Part shown: positions 8,522 through 17,087 of the stretch, piece by piece
Position numbering within the stretch: position 1 is the first letter of the stretch
Layout: each line of letters starts with the position of its first letter
NCBI GenBank assembly: GCA_021201475.1
Contig: JAJQEV010000046.1
Location: 1 to 60,297 of the forward strand
DNA from: Clostridiales bacterium
GTDB lineage: Bacteria; Bacillota; Clostridia; Oscillospirales; Oscillospiraceae
Length of the DNA stretch: 60,297 nucleotides
Direction: 5' to 3'
Made by a program: the position numbers and the translations under genes
The notes under the pieces: model-generated
What the model was told of the DNA's origin: nothing
Database searches by the model: none
What the model saw: only the letters and a program-made list of their open reading frames with translations

Positions 8522-9054
8522 AGGAAACTGTCGCCATCCTGGAAACGCCCCGTCTGCTGCTGCGCAAGGCTGTCCCGGAGGACACGGAGAGCCTGTACCT
8601 CAGCCTGTGGAGCCGCCCGGAGGCGGCCCGGTATATGCTTTGGCAGCCCACCGCCACCTGGGAGGAAGCCCAGCGCCGCATGAGCCGTACCATCGCCTAT
8701 CAGCGGGAGCATCTGGCTTGGGCGGTTTGCGAGAAAGCCACTGGAAAGGCCATCGGCTTCGCGGGCATCACCCCCCTGTCCCCCGGTGTGTATGGGGACA
8801 CGGGGCTGGCCCTGTCCCCGGACTGCTGGCGGCAGGGCTACGGCAGGGAGGTGCTGGAGGCGCTGGCGGACTGCTGCTTTCACCGGCTGGGCGGAACCGC
8901 CCTGGTCTGCTCCTGCCGGAGGGAAAACGTGGCCTCCCGGCAGCTCCAGCTGTCCTGCGGCTTCCGCTACACCCACAGCGAGGCGCGCACCGACCCCAGG
9001 GACGGCGTGGCCTATGTGGTGGATTTTTACCAGCGGGAGAGGGAGCGTGGCTAG
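8518..9054 (+). CDS. GNAT-family N-acetyltransferase, RimJ/RimL type
   Basis: This is a 178-residue protein. TPRLLLRKAVPEDTESLY near the N-terminus is the usual opening of the RimJ/RimL-like GNAT family. The acetyl-CoA-binding segment is in LSPDCWRQGYGREVLEALAD, followed by ENVASRQLQLSCGF, the typical C-terminal signature. The start is GTG 8518, overlapping the TGA of the NUDIX gene (GTGA). Substrate unknown: members acetylate ribosomal proteins, antibiotics or small amines. It completes the regulator-NUDIX-GNAT operon. Confidence 0.88.
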   Translation: MKETVAILETPRLLLRKAVPEDTESLYLSLWSRPEAARYMLWQPTATWEEAQRRMSRTIAYQREHLAWAVCEKATGKAIGFAGITPLSPGVYGDTGLALSPDCWRQGYGREVLEALADCCFHRLGGTALVCSCRRENVASRQLQLSCGFRYTHSEARTDPRDGVAYVVDFYQRERERG

Positions 9055-9386
9055 ATGCCAGCTGTTAGCTGTTGGCTATTAGCTGTTAGTGGCCAGTTAC
9101 CCCTTGCGTTCCGCTTTTCCGCAGTAGAACGTGAAGTCTAAATCTTCATTTTTTGTAGGGGCGGCCCTCGGCCGCCCGCGGAAACCACCTGCTTATCCGA
9201 GGCGGCCAAGGGCCGCCCCTACACAGACAGTTGAAAAAACGGAACCTTTTCCTGCTTGAACAGCACTGCTGGCAGTTTGCGATAATTGAATAAAGTAAAG
9301 TTTTGTCTTTCACGCTCTAGCAGTAGAGGGTGAAAACTAAATCTTTACTTTCTTAAAAGAATGCGATATACTGAAAGAAAATCGGC
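9055..9386. other. Intergenic region with short repeats
   Basis: This 332-base stretch has no gene. It begins with a degenerate tandem AGCTGTTAG repeat (9060-9090), then a palindromic repeat at 9155-9222. Two similar blocks, GCAGTAGAACGTGAAGTCTA (from 9121) and a related block near 9319, form a direct repeat around the palindrome. The second block runs into the left end of the IS630-like element. Confidence 0.6.
9155..9222. repeat. Palindromic GC-rich repeat R3
   Basis: GTAGGGGCGGCCCTCGGCCG at the left is matched by CGGCCAAGGGCCGCCCCTAC at the right (9203-9222). The arms of about 22 bases flank a 24-base centre. This GTAGGGGCGGCC type of palindrome is, to my knowledge, a common dispersed intergenic repeat in GC-rich Clostridia. 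It would form a stable hairpin in RNA. Confidence 0.7.
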
Positions 9387-10376
9387 ATGGGGGTATATCG
9401 TATGAAAGCAAAGTATATCTATCTGACAGTAGAGCAGCAGGAATATCTGAAAGACATCGTGAGGAAAGGGGAACATAACGCTCACGAAATCATCCGTGCA
9501 AGAGTGCTTCTGATGTTAGACCGGACGGGAAAATCCGACCATGTCAGATACAAAAGAGTTGCAGAGGCTCTCGAAATTTCTGTACAGGCCGTGTATAATA
9601 TGCGGGATGATTACTTTGAAAAACAGGATATTCTCGCCTATCTTACCCGGAAAAAGAGAGAAACTCCGCCGGTACCGCCGAAGGTCACAGGTGAATTGGA
9701 AGCTCAGATTATCGCGCTGGCTTGCAGCGAACCTCCTGAGGGTCACGCCAGGTGGACTTTACGGCTGCTCAGTTCCAGAGCGGTAGAACTGGGCTATATA
9801 GACAGCATCTCCTACGGAACGGTTAGAAATGTCTTAAAAAAACGGAATATAAGCCTCATTTGAGGAAAATGTGGTGTATTCCATCCAAGCAAAATGCAGA
9901 GTTCGCTGCCCGCATGGAAGATGTGCTGGAGGTATATGCCAGACCTTATGATGCGCAGCGTCCTGTTGTGTGCATGGATGAAAAGCCGTTTCAACTGTTA
10001 GATGAGCGGCTGGAACCGATTCCCATGAGTGAAACAAATCATACTGAGAAATATGACTGTGAATATGAAAGAAAAGGTTCCTGTTCCATCTTTATGTTCA
10101 CGGAACCGCTGGGCGGTTGGCGGAATACTGTTGCATTGCCTTCCAGGGCGGCGGTTGATTGGGCAAACCAAATCAAGTGGCTGGTGGACGAACAATATCC
10201 GGATGTTGAGAAAATCGTTCTGGTTATGGATAATCTCAACACTCACACAGCAGCATCTTTGTACAAAACCTTTCCTCCGGAGGAAGCGTTCCGCATTATG
10301 CAAAAGCTGGAGATTCACTGCGTCTGACGCCAGAATTAAGTTCAAACACCTTTATCTAGAAATAAAGTTTTAGATT
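9333..10376 (+). mobile_element. IS630-family insertion element, internally deleted
   Basis: A transposase remnant is flanked by imperfect terminal inverted repeats beginning AAAACT on the left (about 9333) and ending AGTTTT on the right (about 10371). The arms are only about 70% alike, so the borders are approximate. The element lies after the GNAT operon and before a strong terminator at 10424, as if it had inserted between that operon and its terminator. Base composition is lower in GC than the neighbours, consistent with transfer. Confidence 0.6.
9387..10373 (+). pseudogene. IS630-family transposase, two frames and internal deletion
   Basis: The first frame (9387-9863) encodes the N-terminal DNA-binding half, 158 residues. 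The second (-1) frame continues as TEYKPHLRKMWCIPSKQNAE and carries the first catalytic aspartate in VVCMDEKP and the second in VLVMDNLNTH. The two frames meet at A7 (9836-9842), read as A-AAA-AAA in the first frame, a classic -1 slippery site, so fusion by programmed frameshifting is plausible. The second frame stops at 10327 after KLEIHCV. A third frame then resumes with SDARIKFKHLYLEIKF, which resembles the family C-terminus. The segment expected between them, with the catalytic glutamate (usually near WLNIAEIE), is missing. The gene is therefore inactive. Confidence 0.8.
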
Positions 10377-10712
10377 TAATAATCTGCTGCGGGCCTAATC
10401 AATTGCCCCGCAGCGGGCAAACGGAGGCCGCCTTGCAGATGCAAGGCGGCCTCTTCATTTTTATCTTTATCGGCTGAGCCCCTCCTGCAGCCATTGGCAG
10501 GCGGCGCATTTGTCATTGGCGTGAAACTGAAAAAGAAAAAAAGAACGCTGTAGATACCGCTTCCTCTGCACCTGTAAATCCCTGCAGCCGGAAAGGAGTA
10601 TGCAAGGCTGTTCACAGTTTATTTACAAAAAATGTGTCTTAAGTTAATTTCCGGTTGTTTAAGGTGAGTTATTATAAATACCAGTGAGAAGAGCAGAAGG
10701 AGCCTTAGAGGA
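10374..10712 (+). other. Intergenic region before the acyltransferase gene
   Basis: This 339-base gap holds a strong terminator (10424-10460) and, nearer the next gene, a possible promoter TTTACA (10622-10627), 17 bases, TAATTT (10645-10650). A TATAAA at 10673 has no good -35. I see no small gene. Confidence 0.5.
10424..10460 (+). terminator. Rho-independent terminator
   Basis: A 13-bp perfect stem GAGGCCGCCTTGC / GCAAGGCGGCCTC with an AGAT loop (10424-10453) is followed by TTCATTTTT. It probably ended the regulator-NUDIX-GNAT transcript before the insertion element arrived. Confidence 0.85.
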
Positions 10713-11903
10713 ATGAAGAGAGAGAAAAACAGACCTTCGCCGTCAGACAATGCAGCCCTGCCACTGTATCGCATTGCCCACCTGATTCTGCAGCCCATTC
10801 GCGTCCTGCTGTTTGGGATACCGGGAACTCAGAAAATCGATCTGCCCGATGGGCCATGCCTGGTCCTCGCCAATCACACGAGCTTTTTCGACCCCTTGAT
10901 TTTGATTGCGTTATCCTCCAAGCCGGTTGGATTTGTTGCGGGAGAGCATCTCTTCCGCAACCCCTTCCATGCGTGGGTTTTAACCAGGCTGATGGGGTGT
11001 ATCCCGTATACGAAGGGCAGACAGGATGCAAGGGCTACCTATGCGATTATAAAACGGATTCACAGGGGGCAGAGCGTGTGCCTGTTCGGCGAGGGGAACA
11101 TTACCTATGACGGCGCAACGGAGCCGCTGCACCCTACGATAGGGAAGTTGGTGAAGCGGCTGCATTGCACCGTCGTCACCGTACAGATCAAAGGTGCGTA
11201 CAGGATGAAACCGCGGTGGAGCAGCTGGTTTTGCAGAGGGCGGGTACAGTGCCGCGTGGCGGGCGTTTACACACCCGATTGGCTTGAGAAACAGACGGTA
11301 GATGGCTTACTTGGGGCTGTGAATCGGGACCTGTATACGGAGGAACCGGCGCCTCAGGAGGGGCCGGACAACGAATATCATTGCAGTGCGAAGGGAATCT
11401 GGCACATTCTGTATACCTGCCCCGTCTGCGGCGGGCTGGCAACCATCCGGTCGAAGCAGCGGCGCCTTATATGCGTCCGCTGCGGCGCGGTGGGCCGGTG
11501 GACGGAGCATGGGAAAATCAAGAGCGATGACTTTCGTTTTGAAACCCTGTATGGATGGAACCGTTGGCAGCAGGGGTATCTCCGCACAGTGGCGGAGGGG
11601 AATGACGCAATCTGTATCCGGTCGCCCGATGTCAGGCTGCTGCGGCTGATGCCAAACCACAAATGCCGGAAAATCACGCAAGGCACGCTTTCCCTGACGC
11701 GGGAGCATTTGACCTGTGGGACGCTCCAGTTCAGGCTGAGAGAAATCGCCCAGATGGATACCCGAAATAAGGGCGTCCTCCTCTTTTCCACCCAAAAGGG
11801 GGAGTATTACGAACTGGCCTCCGCCAGAGAATACCCCGGACTGTTGTATAAAACGATGTTTGAACAGCTCAAACTGGCAAAAACGCGCAGAAGCGCAGAA
11901 TAG
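10713..11903 (+). CDS. PlsC-like glycerolipid acyltransferase with C-terminal zinc ribbon
   Basis: This is a 396-residue protein. Residues about 25-215 form an acyltransferase domain of the 1-acylglycerol-3-phosphate acyltransferase superfamily: the catalytic NHTSFFD (H-x4-D), then IPYTKGR, then FGEGNITYDG in place of the usual EGTR block. Residues about 240-270 carry a zinc-ribbon signature, CPVCGG and CVRCGA, spaced 18 residues apart. The remaining C-terminus is unrecognised. PlsC proteins are usually about 200-250 residues, so the extra 170 residues are unusual. The likely role is acyl transfer to a lysolipid or related acceptor at the membrane, but the substrate is unknown. ATG 10713 has AGAAGGAG about 12 bases upstream. 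The gene is monocistronic. Confidence 0.85.
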   Translation: MKREKNRPSPSDNAALPLYRIAHLILQPIRVLLFGIPGTQKIDLPDGPCLVLANHTSFFDPLILIALSSKPVGFVAGEHLFRNPFHAWVLTRLMGCIPYTKGRQDARATYAIIKRIHRGQSVCLFGEGNITYDGATEPLHPTIGKLVKRLHCTVVTVQIKGAYRMKPRWSSWFCRGRVQCRVAGVYTPDWLEKQTVDGLLGAVNRDLYTEEPAPQEGPDNEYHCSAKGIWHILYTCPVCGGLATIRSKQRRLICVRCGAVGRWTEHGKIKSDDFRFETLYGWNRWQQGYLRTVAEGNDAICIRSPDVRLLRLMPNHKCRKITQGTLSLTREHLTCGTLQFRLREIAQMDTRNKGVLLFSTQKGEYYELASAREYPGLLYKTMFEQLKLAKTRRSAE

Positions 11904-11908
11904 CATTC

Positions 11909-11955
11909 GCCGGGCAGGCAGGATTGGTTCCATGTCGCCCGGCTTTTTCCTTTTC
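11909..11955 (+). terminator. Terminator of the acyltransferase gene
   Basis: GCCGGGC (11909-11915) pairs with GCCCGGC (11937-11943) and is followed by TTTTTCCTTTT. Confidence 0.75.
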
Positions 11956-12010
11956 GCGCCCGTCCTGCGGTTTATGTAAATAGGGAAAAGCGTTTTGAGA
12001 CAGCCCTGTG

Positions 12011-12721
12011 TTACTGCACCGCTAAAATACCGCCCCAGGTCTTAGGCCCGCAAATCCCGTCTACACTCAGCCCGTTGTCGGTCTGATACTGCTCCACGGC
12101 GGCCTCGGTCTTGCTCCCGAAGATGCCGTCCTCGCTGAGGCTGGCCCCCAGCTGATTCAGCAGCTTTTGCAAGACGGTGACCTGCTGGCCGGTGTCGCCA
12201 TTGCGTAACGTGTCCATGTCATGTCCCTCCTCTGTAGTAGTTGTGGTAGTGGTGGAGGTGGAGCCAGTCAGGAACAGCTCCCGCTCCGCCTTTCTCCGCC
12301 GGGTCAGGCCCGCGCTCTCCTGCTTGACCCCGCCCACCGTGATTTTGTTCCAGGTCAAAAACTGTTCAGCGGCCCCGGAGTAGTCCCAGGAGTTCAACTT
12401 TTTAAGCAAAGTGGAGCCTTTCAGGGCGCTCTTGCCGCAGTTGAAGGCGAAGCTCACCAGCGCGTCAAACTGGTTTTGCGTTAGATCTACAGTGACGTAG
12501 CTGTTGACCGCGCTCTCGTACCCCGTCAGGTCGCTGGCCAGCAGCGTCTCCGCCGCCGCCTTGGTGATGGTCATGCCGGAGCATACCGCCTTGCCGTTGT
12601 ACGTCCCGGTATGGCCGTAGCCGATGGTCCACACCCCTGCCGCGCACTTGGCGGCGGTCAGGCACAGCCCCTCAAAGCTCTTGATCAGGGCCAGGCCGGC
12701 GGAACTGGTGGTCTTACTCAT
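12011..12721 (-). CDS. Phage endolysin, GH24 lysozyme with peptidoglycan-binding domain
   Basis: This is a 236-residue protein. Residues about 8-150 form a GH24 (T4/lambdoid) muramidase: IKSFEG carries the catalytic glutamate, followed by TIGYGHTGTY and a QFDALVSFAFNCG segment typical of the family. A threonine-rich linker (STSTTTTTTTEEG) leads to a C-terminal peptidoglycan_binding_1 domain with LRNGDTGQQVTVLQKLLNQL and DGIFGSKTEAAVEQYQ. It would cut the glycan strands of the cell wall. There is no signal peptide, which fits export through the holin encoded upstream. The start at 12721 overlaps the last eight bases of the holin gene. Confidence 0.93.
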   Translation of the reverse strand: MSKTTSSAGLALIKSFEGLCLTAAKCAAGVWTIGYGHTGTYNGKAVCSGMTITKAAAETLLASDLTGYESAVNSYVTVDLTQNQFDALVSFAFNCGKSALKGSTLLKKLNSWDYSGAAEQFLTWNKITVGGVKQESAGLTRRRKAERELFLTGSTSTTTTTTTEEGHDMDTLRNGDTGQQVTVLQKLLNQLGASLSEDGIFGSKTEAAVEQYQTDNGLSVDGICGPKTWGGILAVQ

Positions 12722-13052
12722 CGTCCTCACTCCCTTTCGCGCCAAAGAGGGCGGTCAGCTTGTCCGGCATGAGGTCAGGGTTAATTTTGCAGATATTCTC
12801 CAGGCTGCTGCCAATCTCCATGATAACAATGTAGGCGCACACCGCCCCGGCCACGGGGACAGACATCCCCAGCTCCAGCCAGCCCTGTGCATAGTCCACC
12901 AGAACGCCCAGCAGGATGACAAGGAGCAGCCCGATCTTGTGGTACAGCCCCTCCCGCATGATGGAACTGGAAAAGGTTTGTGTCGCCAGGGACTGGATCA
13001 GTCCGGTGATGAAGTCCAGCGCGATAAATGCGCAGGTGATGAGATAGGTCGT
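12714..13052 (-). CDS. Phage holin, with ACG where the start codon is expected
   Basis: The frame encodes about 112 residues. YLITCAFIALDFITGLIQSL forms the first membrane segment, then SSSIMREGLYHKIGLLLVIL and a third segment, a pattern typical of the toxin-secretion/phage-lysis holins. An ideal ribosome binding site AAAGGAGTG (13068-13060) lies eight bases before ACG (13052-13050), exactly where family members start with ATG followed by TYLITC or similar. There is no ATG, GTG or TTG in frame until ATG 12959, which would remove the first membrane helix. Either ACG is used, or the gene has lost its start by a T-to-C change. The endolysin gene overlaps its 3' end. Confidence 0.75.
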   Translation of the reverse strand, partial: TTYLITCAFIALDFITGLIQSLATQTFSSSIMREGLYHKIGLLLVILLGVLVDYAQGWLELGMSVPVAGAVCAYIVIMEIGSSLENICKINPDLMPDKLTALFGAKGSEDDE

Positions 13053-13067
13053 AAAAAATCACTCCTT

Positions 13068-13805
13068 TCAATCGTTGGGCACAATGGCATACAGAATATA
13101 GCTGTTTTTGGTGTACCCGCTGGACAGCTTGACCTTGGTGTACTTGCCGTTGGACATTTGTTTGCTCCAATCATGGCAGGCATAGATGTCACCGTCCCCG
13201 GCGCAAACGGCAATATTGGAATCCTGGACGAAAAACACGCCCGCCTTTTTATACGCTGCGTCCATATCGGCGTACTTTTTGGCGATTCGCACGATGGTGC
13301 ATTTGCTCGTGTCCAGGTTGCTGTAGCCGGAGATAGCCTTTGCAATTGTGTTTTTACTGGTCAGGATATTGGAGCCTACGGCGGTGGTGTGGCTGATGAG
13401 CTTCCCGTCCGGCAGGATACCGGCCAGCGTTGCCGCCCGCGATGCGGGAATAGCGCAGTTGACCTGTTTGGCGGACATCGCTGTTGCCCAGGTGTAGGAG
13501 CCGGACTTGTGGGTGCATCCGATACAGGCGTTGTACACATCGGCCACGTTGGCAGCAGCCAGATTCAGCGGCGTTGCCTCCGAGAAGTTGCCGGAGGCCG
13601 CCCAGCGCCGGGTGCCGTCGATGACCACGGGCAGATACACCGTGGTGCTGCCCCCTCTGGTGTTGGTATAGGTGCCGGAGGCGTCTGCCTCCACAATGTC
13701 GCCCTGGTTGAGGGTGGTCACGATGGCGCCGCTGCTGCTGTCCGGGAACTTCCGGACATTGGCGGCTTTGCCGGTGACAATGTACTGCTTCGTTTCATAG
13801 CTCAT
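13068..13805 (-). CDS. Phage SH3-domain protein, probable cell-wall hydrolase
   Basis: This is a 245-residue protein. The N-terminus, about residues 6-50, resembles a bacterial SH3 domain (IVTGKAANVRKFPDSSSGAI and LNQGDIVEA), a cell-wall-binding module. The rest includes NACIGCTHKSGSYTWATAMS and KQVNCAIPASRAA, followed by CHDWSKQM. The conserved cysteine after VN and the later histidine suggest an NlpC/P60-like cysteine peptidase, but I cannot confirm the fold. The start ATG 13805 overlaps the upstream stop (ATGA) and has GGGAGG upstream. Its place between tail fibre and holin fits a tail-associated or lytic wall enzyme. Confidence 0.65.
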   Translation of the reverse strand: MSYETKQYIVTGKAANVRKFPDSSSGAIVTTLNQGDIVEADASGTYTNTRGGSTTVYLPVVIDGTRRWAASGNFSEATPLNLAAANVADVYNACIGCTHKSGSYTWATAMSAKQVNCAIPASRAATLAGILPDGKLISHTTAVGSNILTSKNTIAKAISGYSNLDTSKCTIVRIAKKYADMDAAYKKAGVFFVQDSNIAVCAGDGDIYACHDWSKQMSNGKYTKVKLSSGYTKNSYILYAIVPND

Positions 13806-13981
13806 GGGTTGACCTCCCGTTCCCGGTTGGCCCGCTCCTGTTCCATGGCCTTCTTTTCCAGCTCCACAAGCTGGAGCCGCACCACGTCCAGGGCCAGCCG
13901 GGCGTTCACCGGCGGCAGGCCGCTTTCCTGCACCAGCCGGGTAACTGCCGCTAAAAATTCATTTGTTTTCGTATTTAACAT
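13802..13981 (-). CDS. Small phage coiled-coil protein
   Basis: This is a 59-residue, charged helical protein starting MLNTKTNEFLAAVTRLVQES and ending in the glutamate/arginine-rich MEQERANREREVNP. Short proteins of this kind commonly sit between tail-fibre and lysis genes in phages of Clostridia; function unknown. AAAGGA lies upstream of ATG 13981, and the stop overlaps the next start by four bases. Confidence 0.65.
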   Translation of the reverse strand: MLNTKTNEFLAAVTRLVQESGLPPVNARLALDVVRLQLVELEKKAMEQERANREREVNP

Positions 13982-13998
13982 AAAGGATTCCTTTCTTT

Positions 13999-16900
13999 TT
14001 ATCCGTATACGGCCAACCATCGAACAACATGAGCGCCCCCGCCGGATGACCGGATGTAGCCGGTAAAGCCGGTTGCGCTTGCAGTTCTTGCCTTGCAATA
14101 CAGCGATGACACGCCGGAATCGTGCTGCACCGATAAAAAGACATCCGGCGTCCCGGGAAAAGTCCTGGGAAAGGTTACGCTGAAACTGGTGACAGTGTCG
14201 GCGTCCAGGCTGACCGATACATACCCATGTTGCATCCGGGGTATCGTGTATCCATAGGTCGACAACGACCCGCTGAACGCCCCGTTGCCGGTGCAGGTCA
14301 GGCTGGTGCAGCTCAATTTTCCGGTATAGTCCACATAAAACAGCCAGGTGGCTTCTGTCAGATTCTGAACACCGAATACAGTGAACTTGTCGATACTGTC
14401 CGCGGGCTGAATATAATATCTGAGCTCAGACTCGTCTATCGTTACAGTGTACGACAACAGGTCAGACTGGATGTCCCACCCGGCGATCGTGCCGCTGGTA
14501 GCTGCCACCTTGCCTGCCATGGTCACATTGCCGTCTTCATCAATCGTCAGGTTGTCCGACTCCACGGTAAACTTAACCGTCCCATCGGCGCCGCTGCCAA
14601 GCCGTAAATATCCGGTGCCCTCATCTGTAGTCACGCACAGGGCGATGCTGTCAGCAAGCTGCTTGTATTCACTGGATAGAGTAGTAATGTCAGACGCATT
14701 GTCCAAGATGCTGCTTTCCGCTGCTGTTACTCTGGAAGTAAGCCCTTCCGCCGTCTGCTCCACTGTGGTGATTTTGGTTTGCAGAGCTGTGTAGTTATCA
14801 CTCACCACTGTGGTGAGGTCGGCCACTTCAGTCGTAATGCCGCTGATGGTCTGTATCATGGAGCTATACTGGTCCTGTATGGCGGTATCGATATCTGTCT
14901 GCCATACCCTGGCCGCGATTTGACCCTGCACCACTTCAAGCTCTGTTTGCAAGGTGCTGATGCTGTCCCGCGCCGCGCTGTCGCTGAGGCAGGTGGGGGT
15001 CGTCCATTCCGCAGCGCCATTCGCGTAGGCCACAAAAAACGCTGTCCACAGATACAGCCCATCGCTGGCGGTCAGCCATTCGGTGGTCCAGTCTGCCTCC
15101 GTGGCAATGACACCCACGCGGGATTCATCGGCAACAGCAGTATCGGCCAACGCTGCCGCCCGGGACATGCCGTCTGCGGGCGCACTGGGTGGCTCCTCCG
15201 CCGAATCGCCGACGGCGTAGTATTGGGTCAGGCTGGCAACCGCTTCTGCCTCCAGCGAGGCGGCCACTTCCGCCGCTGCATCCGCCGCCGCCTGGGCCTC
15301 TGCCGTGGCGGTGGTCATGGTAGTCAGCTTATAGTCCAGTGTAATATCGTCAATCGTGATCTGCGCAGCATTGACCACCAGCTCCCCATACTCATTCAGG
15401 GCGCTGGTCATGGTGGCAGTGTCGATTTTGTAGCCGCTGATATTTGCGTCATCGGCCACGGCTACGTCCCTGATGATGCCGTCATGGATACCGGCGGCGT
15501 ACAGGCCCCCGGCGTCCCACAGCAGATTCCCCGCCGCGTCCCACAAATAGAGGTTGTAGTCCCCTGCTTCGTCCTCGCCGATTTGCACCCGTACAATGTC
15601 GTTGCCATCCTGTATCTGGATGGTGTTGTCCGTAATGTACAGGTTGCCGGATTCCGACTGGATGGTGACGTGATCCGTGTAAATCGTCCCCGCCGTCAGC
15701 TTGCTTGCGGACAGGTCGGCAATCATAGCGTCCGTGATGATTGCATCATCTATCACCACATTATCCGCCGTCAGGTGGACGGTCTGCACGGTGCCAGTGC
15801 CGATGTTGCCCGCCAACAAACTGTTGAGGCTGGCGAGGTCAGCGGTCAGAGCGTCGATGTTAGCCGTGGCAGCGGTCAGGTCGGATACCTCCGCCTTGCC
15901 GATGATGGCCGTCTCCATCTGGGCTGCAGCGGCCTGCAGGCTGGTGATATTGGCGTTGGTGACGCTGACGTTTTGCGCCACCATGCTTTTAAATTCCCCG
16001 TAATCCTGCTGGAGGGCGGAGATGGCCTGGGTGATGGTACCGCCGGCGCTACCTGTGTCCGTTGCGCCCAGGCTGGTGATGCCGGCTTTGCAGCCGCCGT
16101 CCAGGTTCAGGGTCAGGCTGGAAACGGCCACCGTCAGACCGTCAATCGTCACCAGGTCGCCCGGCTCCAGGAAGATGCCGCCCTGCACGCTGAACGACCC
16201 CGCCCGAAAGGTCAGGCCGGACAGCGCCGCATAAGCGCCGTCCACCAATGCCTGGGTGGCAAGATTGGAGCTATAGGTCAACCCCACGCCGGTGCCGGCG
16301 CCGGCCGTGTAATCGGTGGAGGTGTCGGCTTCCGTGGTGGTGCCGTCCTCGTTGGCGGTGGTCGTGGTGTCCGTCCGCTGGAAGGTCAGTCCGTCTACCG
16401 TGTAAGCGGTGTCCTCCGGTCGGCCCTCGCCGGAATAGCTCTCTGACGTCCAGCCGCAGTCAGTGAACTGCCGCACAGCCAGCGTACCCTCTCTGGTGAT
16501 GATGGCGTTGCCGCCCAGCAGCAGGGCAACACCGGCCGCTGCGCTGCTCAAGCTCAGCCCCTCCAGCGCTGCCACACCCTCCGTCAGGGCGGTGCCTGCC
16601 GCCAGTGTTTCGGTGTCGCTGTCCGGCTCCACGCCGATTTGTTCTGCGATATCGGCCAGGGCCTCCGCCGCCGTGCAGCTGCCCGTGAGCGTGGGTTCAT
16701 AGGGCGTGCCGGAGACGCCGTCCATGGCGTCATAGGCGGTGATGGTAGTCTGGCTTCCGTTGACGGTGGCCTTGCTGACCTTCCCCACAAACAGGGGATA
16801 TTCTGTTCCGGCCGCGTCCCAGGTGACCTGAATGGCCTGCCCACCGACCACAACCCCGGCATCTGCCAGGACAACGGACAGTTCCGCTGTGCAGGCATTT

Positions 16901-17058
16901 CCGATGGAGAAGCCGTCGCCTCCGCCCACACTGGCGGTGTAGGTCGCACTGACCACCTCCGTGGCCAGGGGGGCTTCGTCGGAGCCCAGGTACACCCGCA
17001 AGGTAATCAGGCCGAAGGCGTCCAGCGCCGTCTGTGTACTTGTATCGATTGCTTGTAT
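13999..17058 (-). CDS. Phage tail/baseplate fibre protein with ATA where the start is expected
   Basis: The frame encodes about 1019 residues. The N-terminal 330 residues resemble a phage tail or baseplate protein (QAIDTSTQTALDAFGLITLR leading into RVYLGSDEA). The middle is rich in alanine/threonine coiled coil and beta segments (LTADNVVIDDAIITDAMIAD), as in phage side-tail fibres. The C-terminus, SVTFPRTFPGTPDVFLSVQH to VRWLAVYG, resembles a receptor-binding tip. AAGGAG lies eight bases before ATA 17058-17056. No ATG, GTG or TTG occurs in this frame until TTG 17001, which lacks a ribosome binding site. Either ATA initiates weakly or the start has been lost by a G-to-A change. The gene is the first of the cassette. 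Confidence 0.75.
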   Translation of the reverse strand: MQAIDTSTQTALDAFGLITLRVYLGSDEAPLATEVVSATYTASVGGGDGFSIGNACTAELSVVLADAGVVVGGQAIQVTWDAAGTEYPLFVGKVSKATVNGSQTTITAYDAMDGVSGTPYEPTLTGSCTAAEALADIAEQIGVEPDSDTETLAAGTALTEGVAALEGLSLSSAAAGVALLLGGNAIITREGTLAVRQFTDCGWTSESYSGEGRPEDTAYTVDGLTFQRTDTTTTANEDGTTTEADTSTDYTAGAGTGVGLTYSSNLATQALVDGAYAALSGLTFRAGSFSVQGGIFLEPGDLVTIDGLTVAVSSLTLNLDGGCKAGITSLGATDTGSAGGTITQAISALQQDYGEFKSMVAQNVSVTNANITSLQAAAAQMETAIIGKAEVSDLTAATANIDALTADLASLNSLLAGNIGTGTVQTVHLTADNVVIDDAIITDAMIADLSASKLTAGTIYTDHVTIQSESGNLYITDNTIQIQDGNDIVRVQIGEDEAGDYNLYLWDAAGNLLWDAGGLYAAGIHDGIIRDVAVADDANISGYKIDTATMTSALNEYGELVVNAAQITIDDITLDYKLTTMTTATAEAQAAADAAAEVAASLEAEAVASLTQYYAVGDSAEEPPSAPADGMSRAAALADTAVADESRVGVIATEADWTTEWLTASDGLYLWTAFFVAYANGAAEWTTPTCLSDSAARDSISTLQTELEVVQGQIAARVWQTDIDTAIQDQYSSMIQTISGITTEVADLTTVVSDNYTALQTKITTVEQTAEGLTSRVTAAESSILDNASDITTLSSEYKQLADSIALCVTTDEGTGYLRLGSGADGTVKFTVESDNLTIDEDGNVTMAGKVAATSGTIAGWDIQSDLLSYTVTIDESELRYYIQPADSIDKFTVFGVQNLTEATWLFYVDYTGKLSCTSLTCTGNGAFSGSLSTYGYTIPRMQHGYVSVSLDADTVTSFSVTFPRTFPGTPDVFLSVQHDSGVSSLYCKARTASATGFTGYIRSSGGGAHVVRWLAVYG

Positions 17059-17087
17059 GGTTCATTCTCCTTCCTTCCGTTTTCTGC

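Noticed and set aside
9387-9863. Stand-alone regulator with a helix-turn-helix domain
   Set aside because: The sequence is the N-terminal half of an IS630 transposase; the second half follows in the -1 frame.
12714-12959. Holin starting at ATG 12959
   Set aside because: This start lacks a ribosome binding site and removes the first membrane helix, which is well conserved in the family; the frame clearly extends to a ribosome binding site at 13060-13068.
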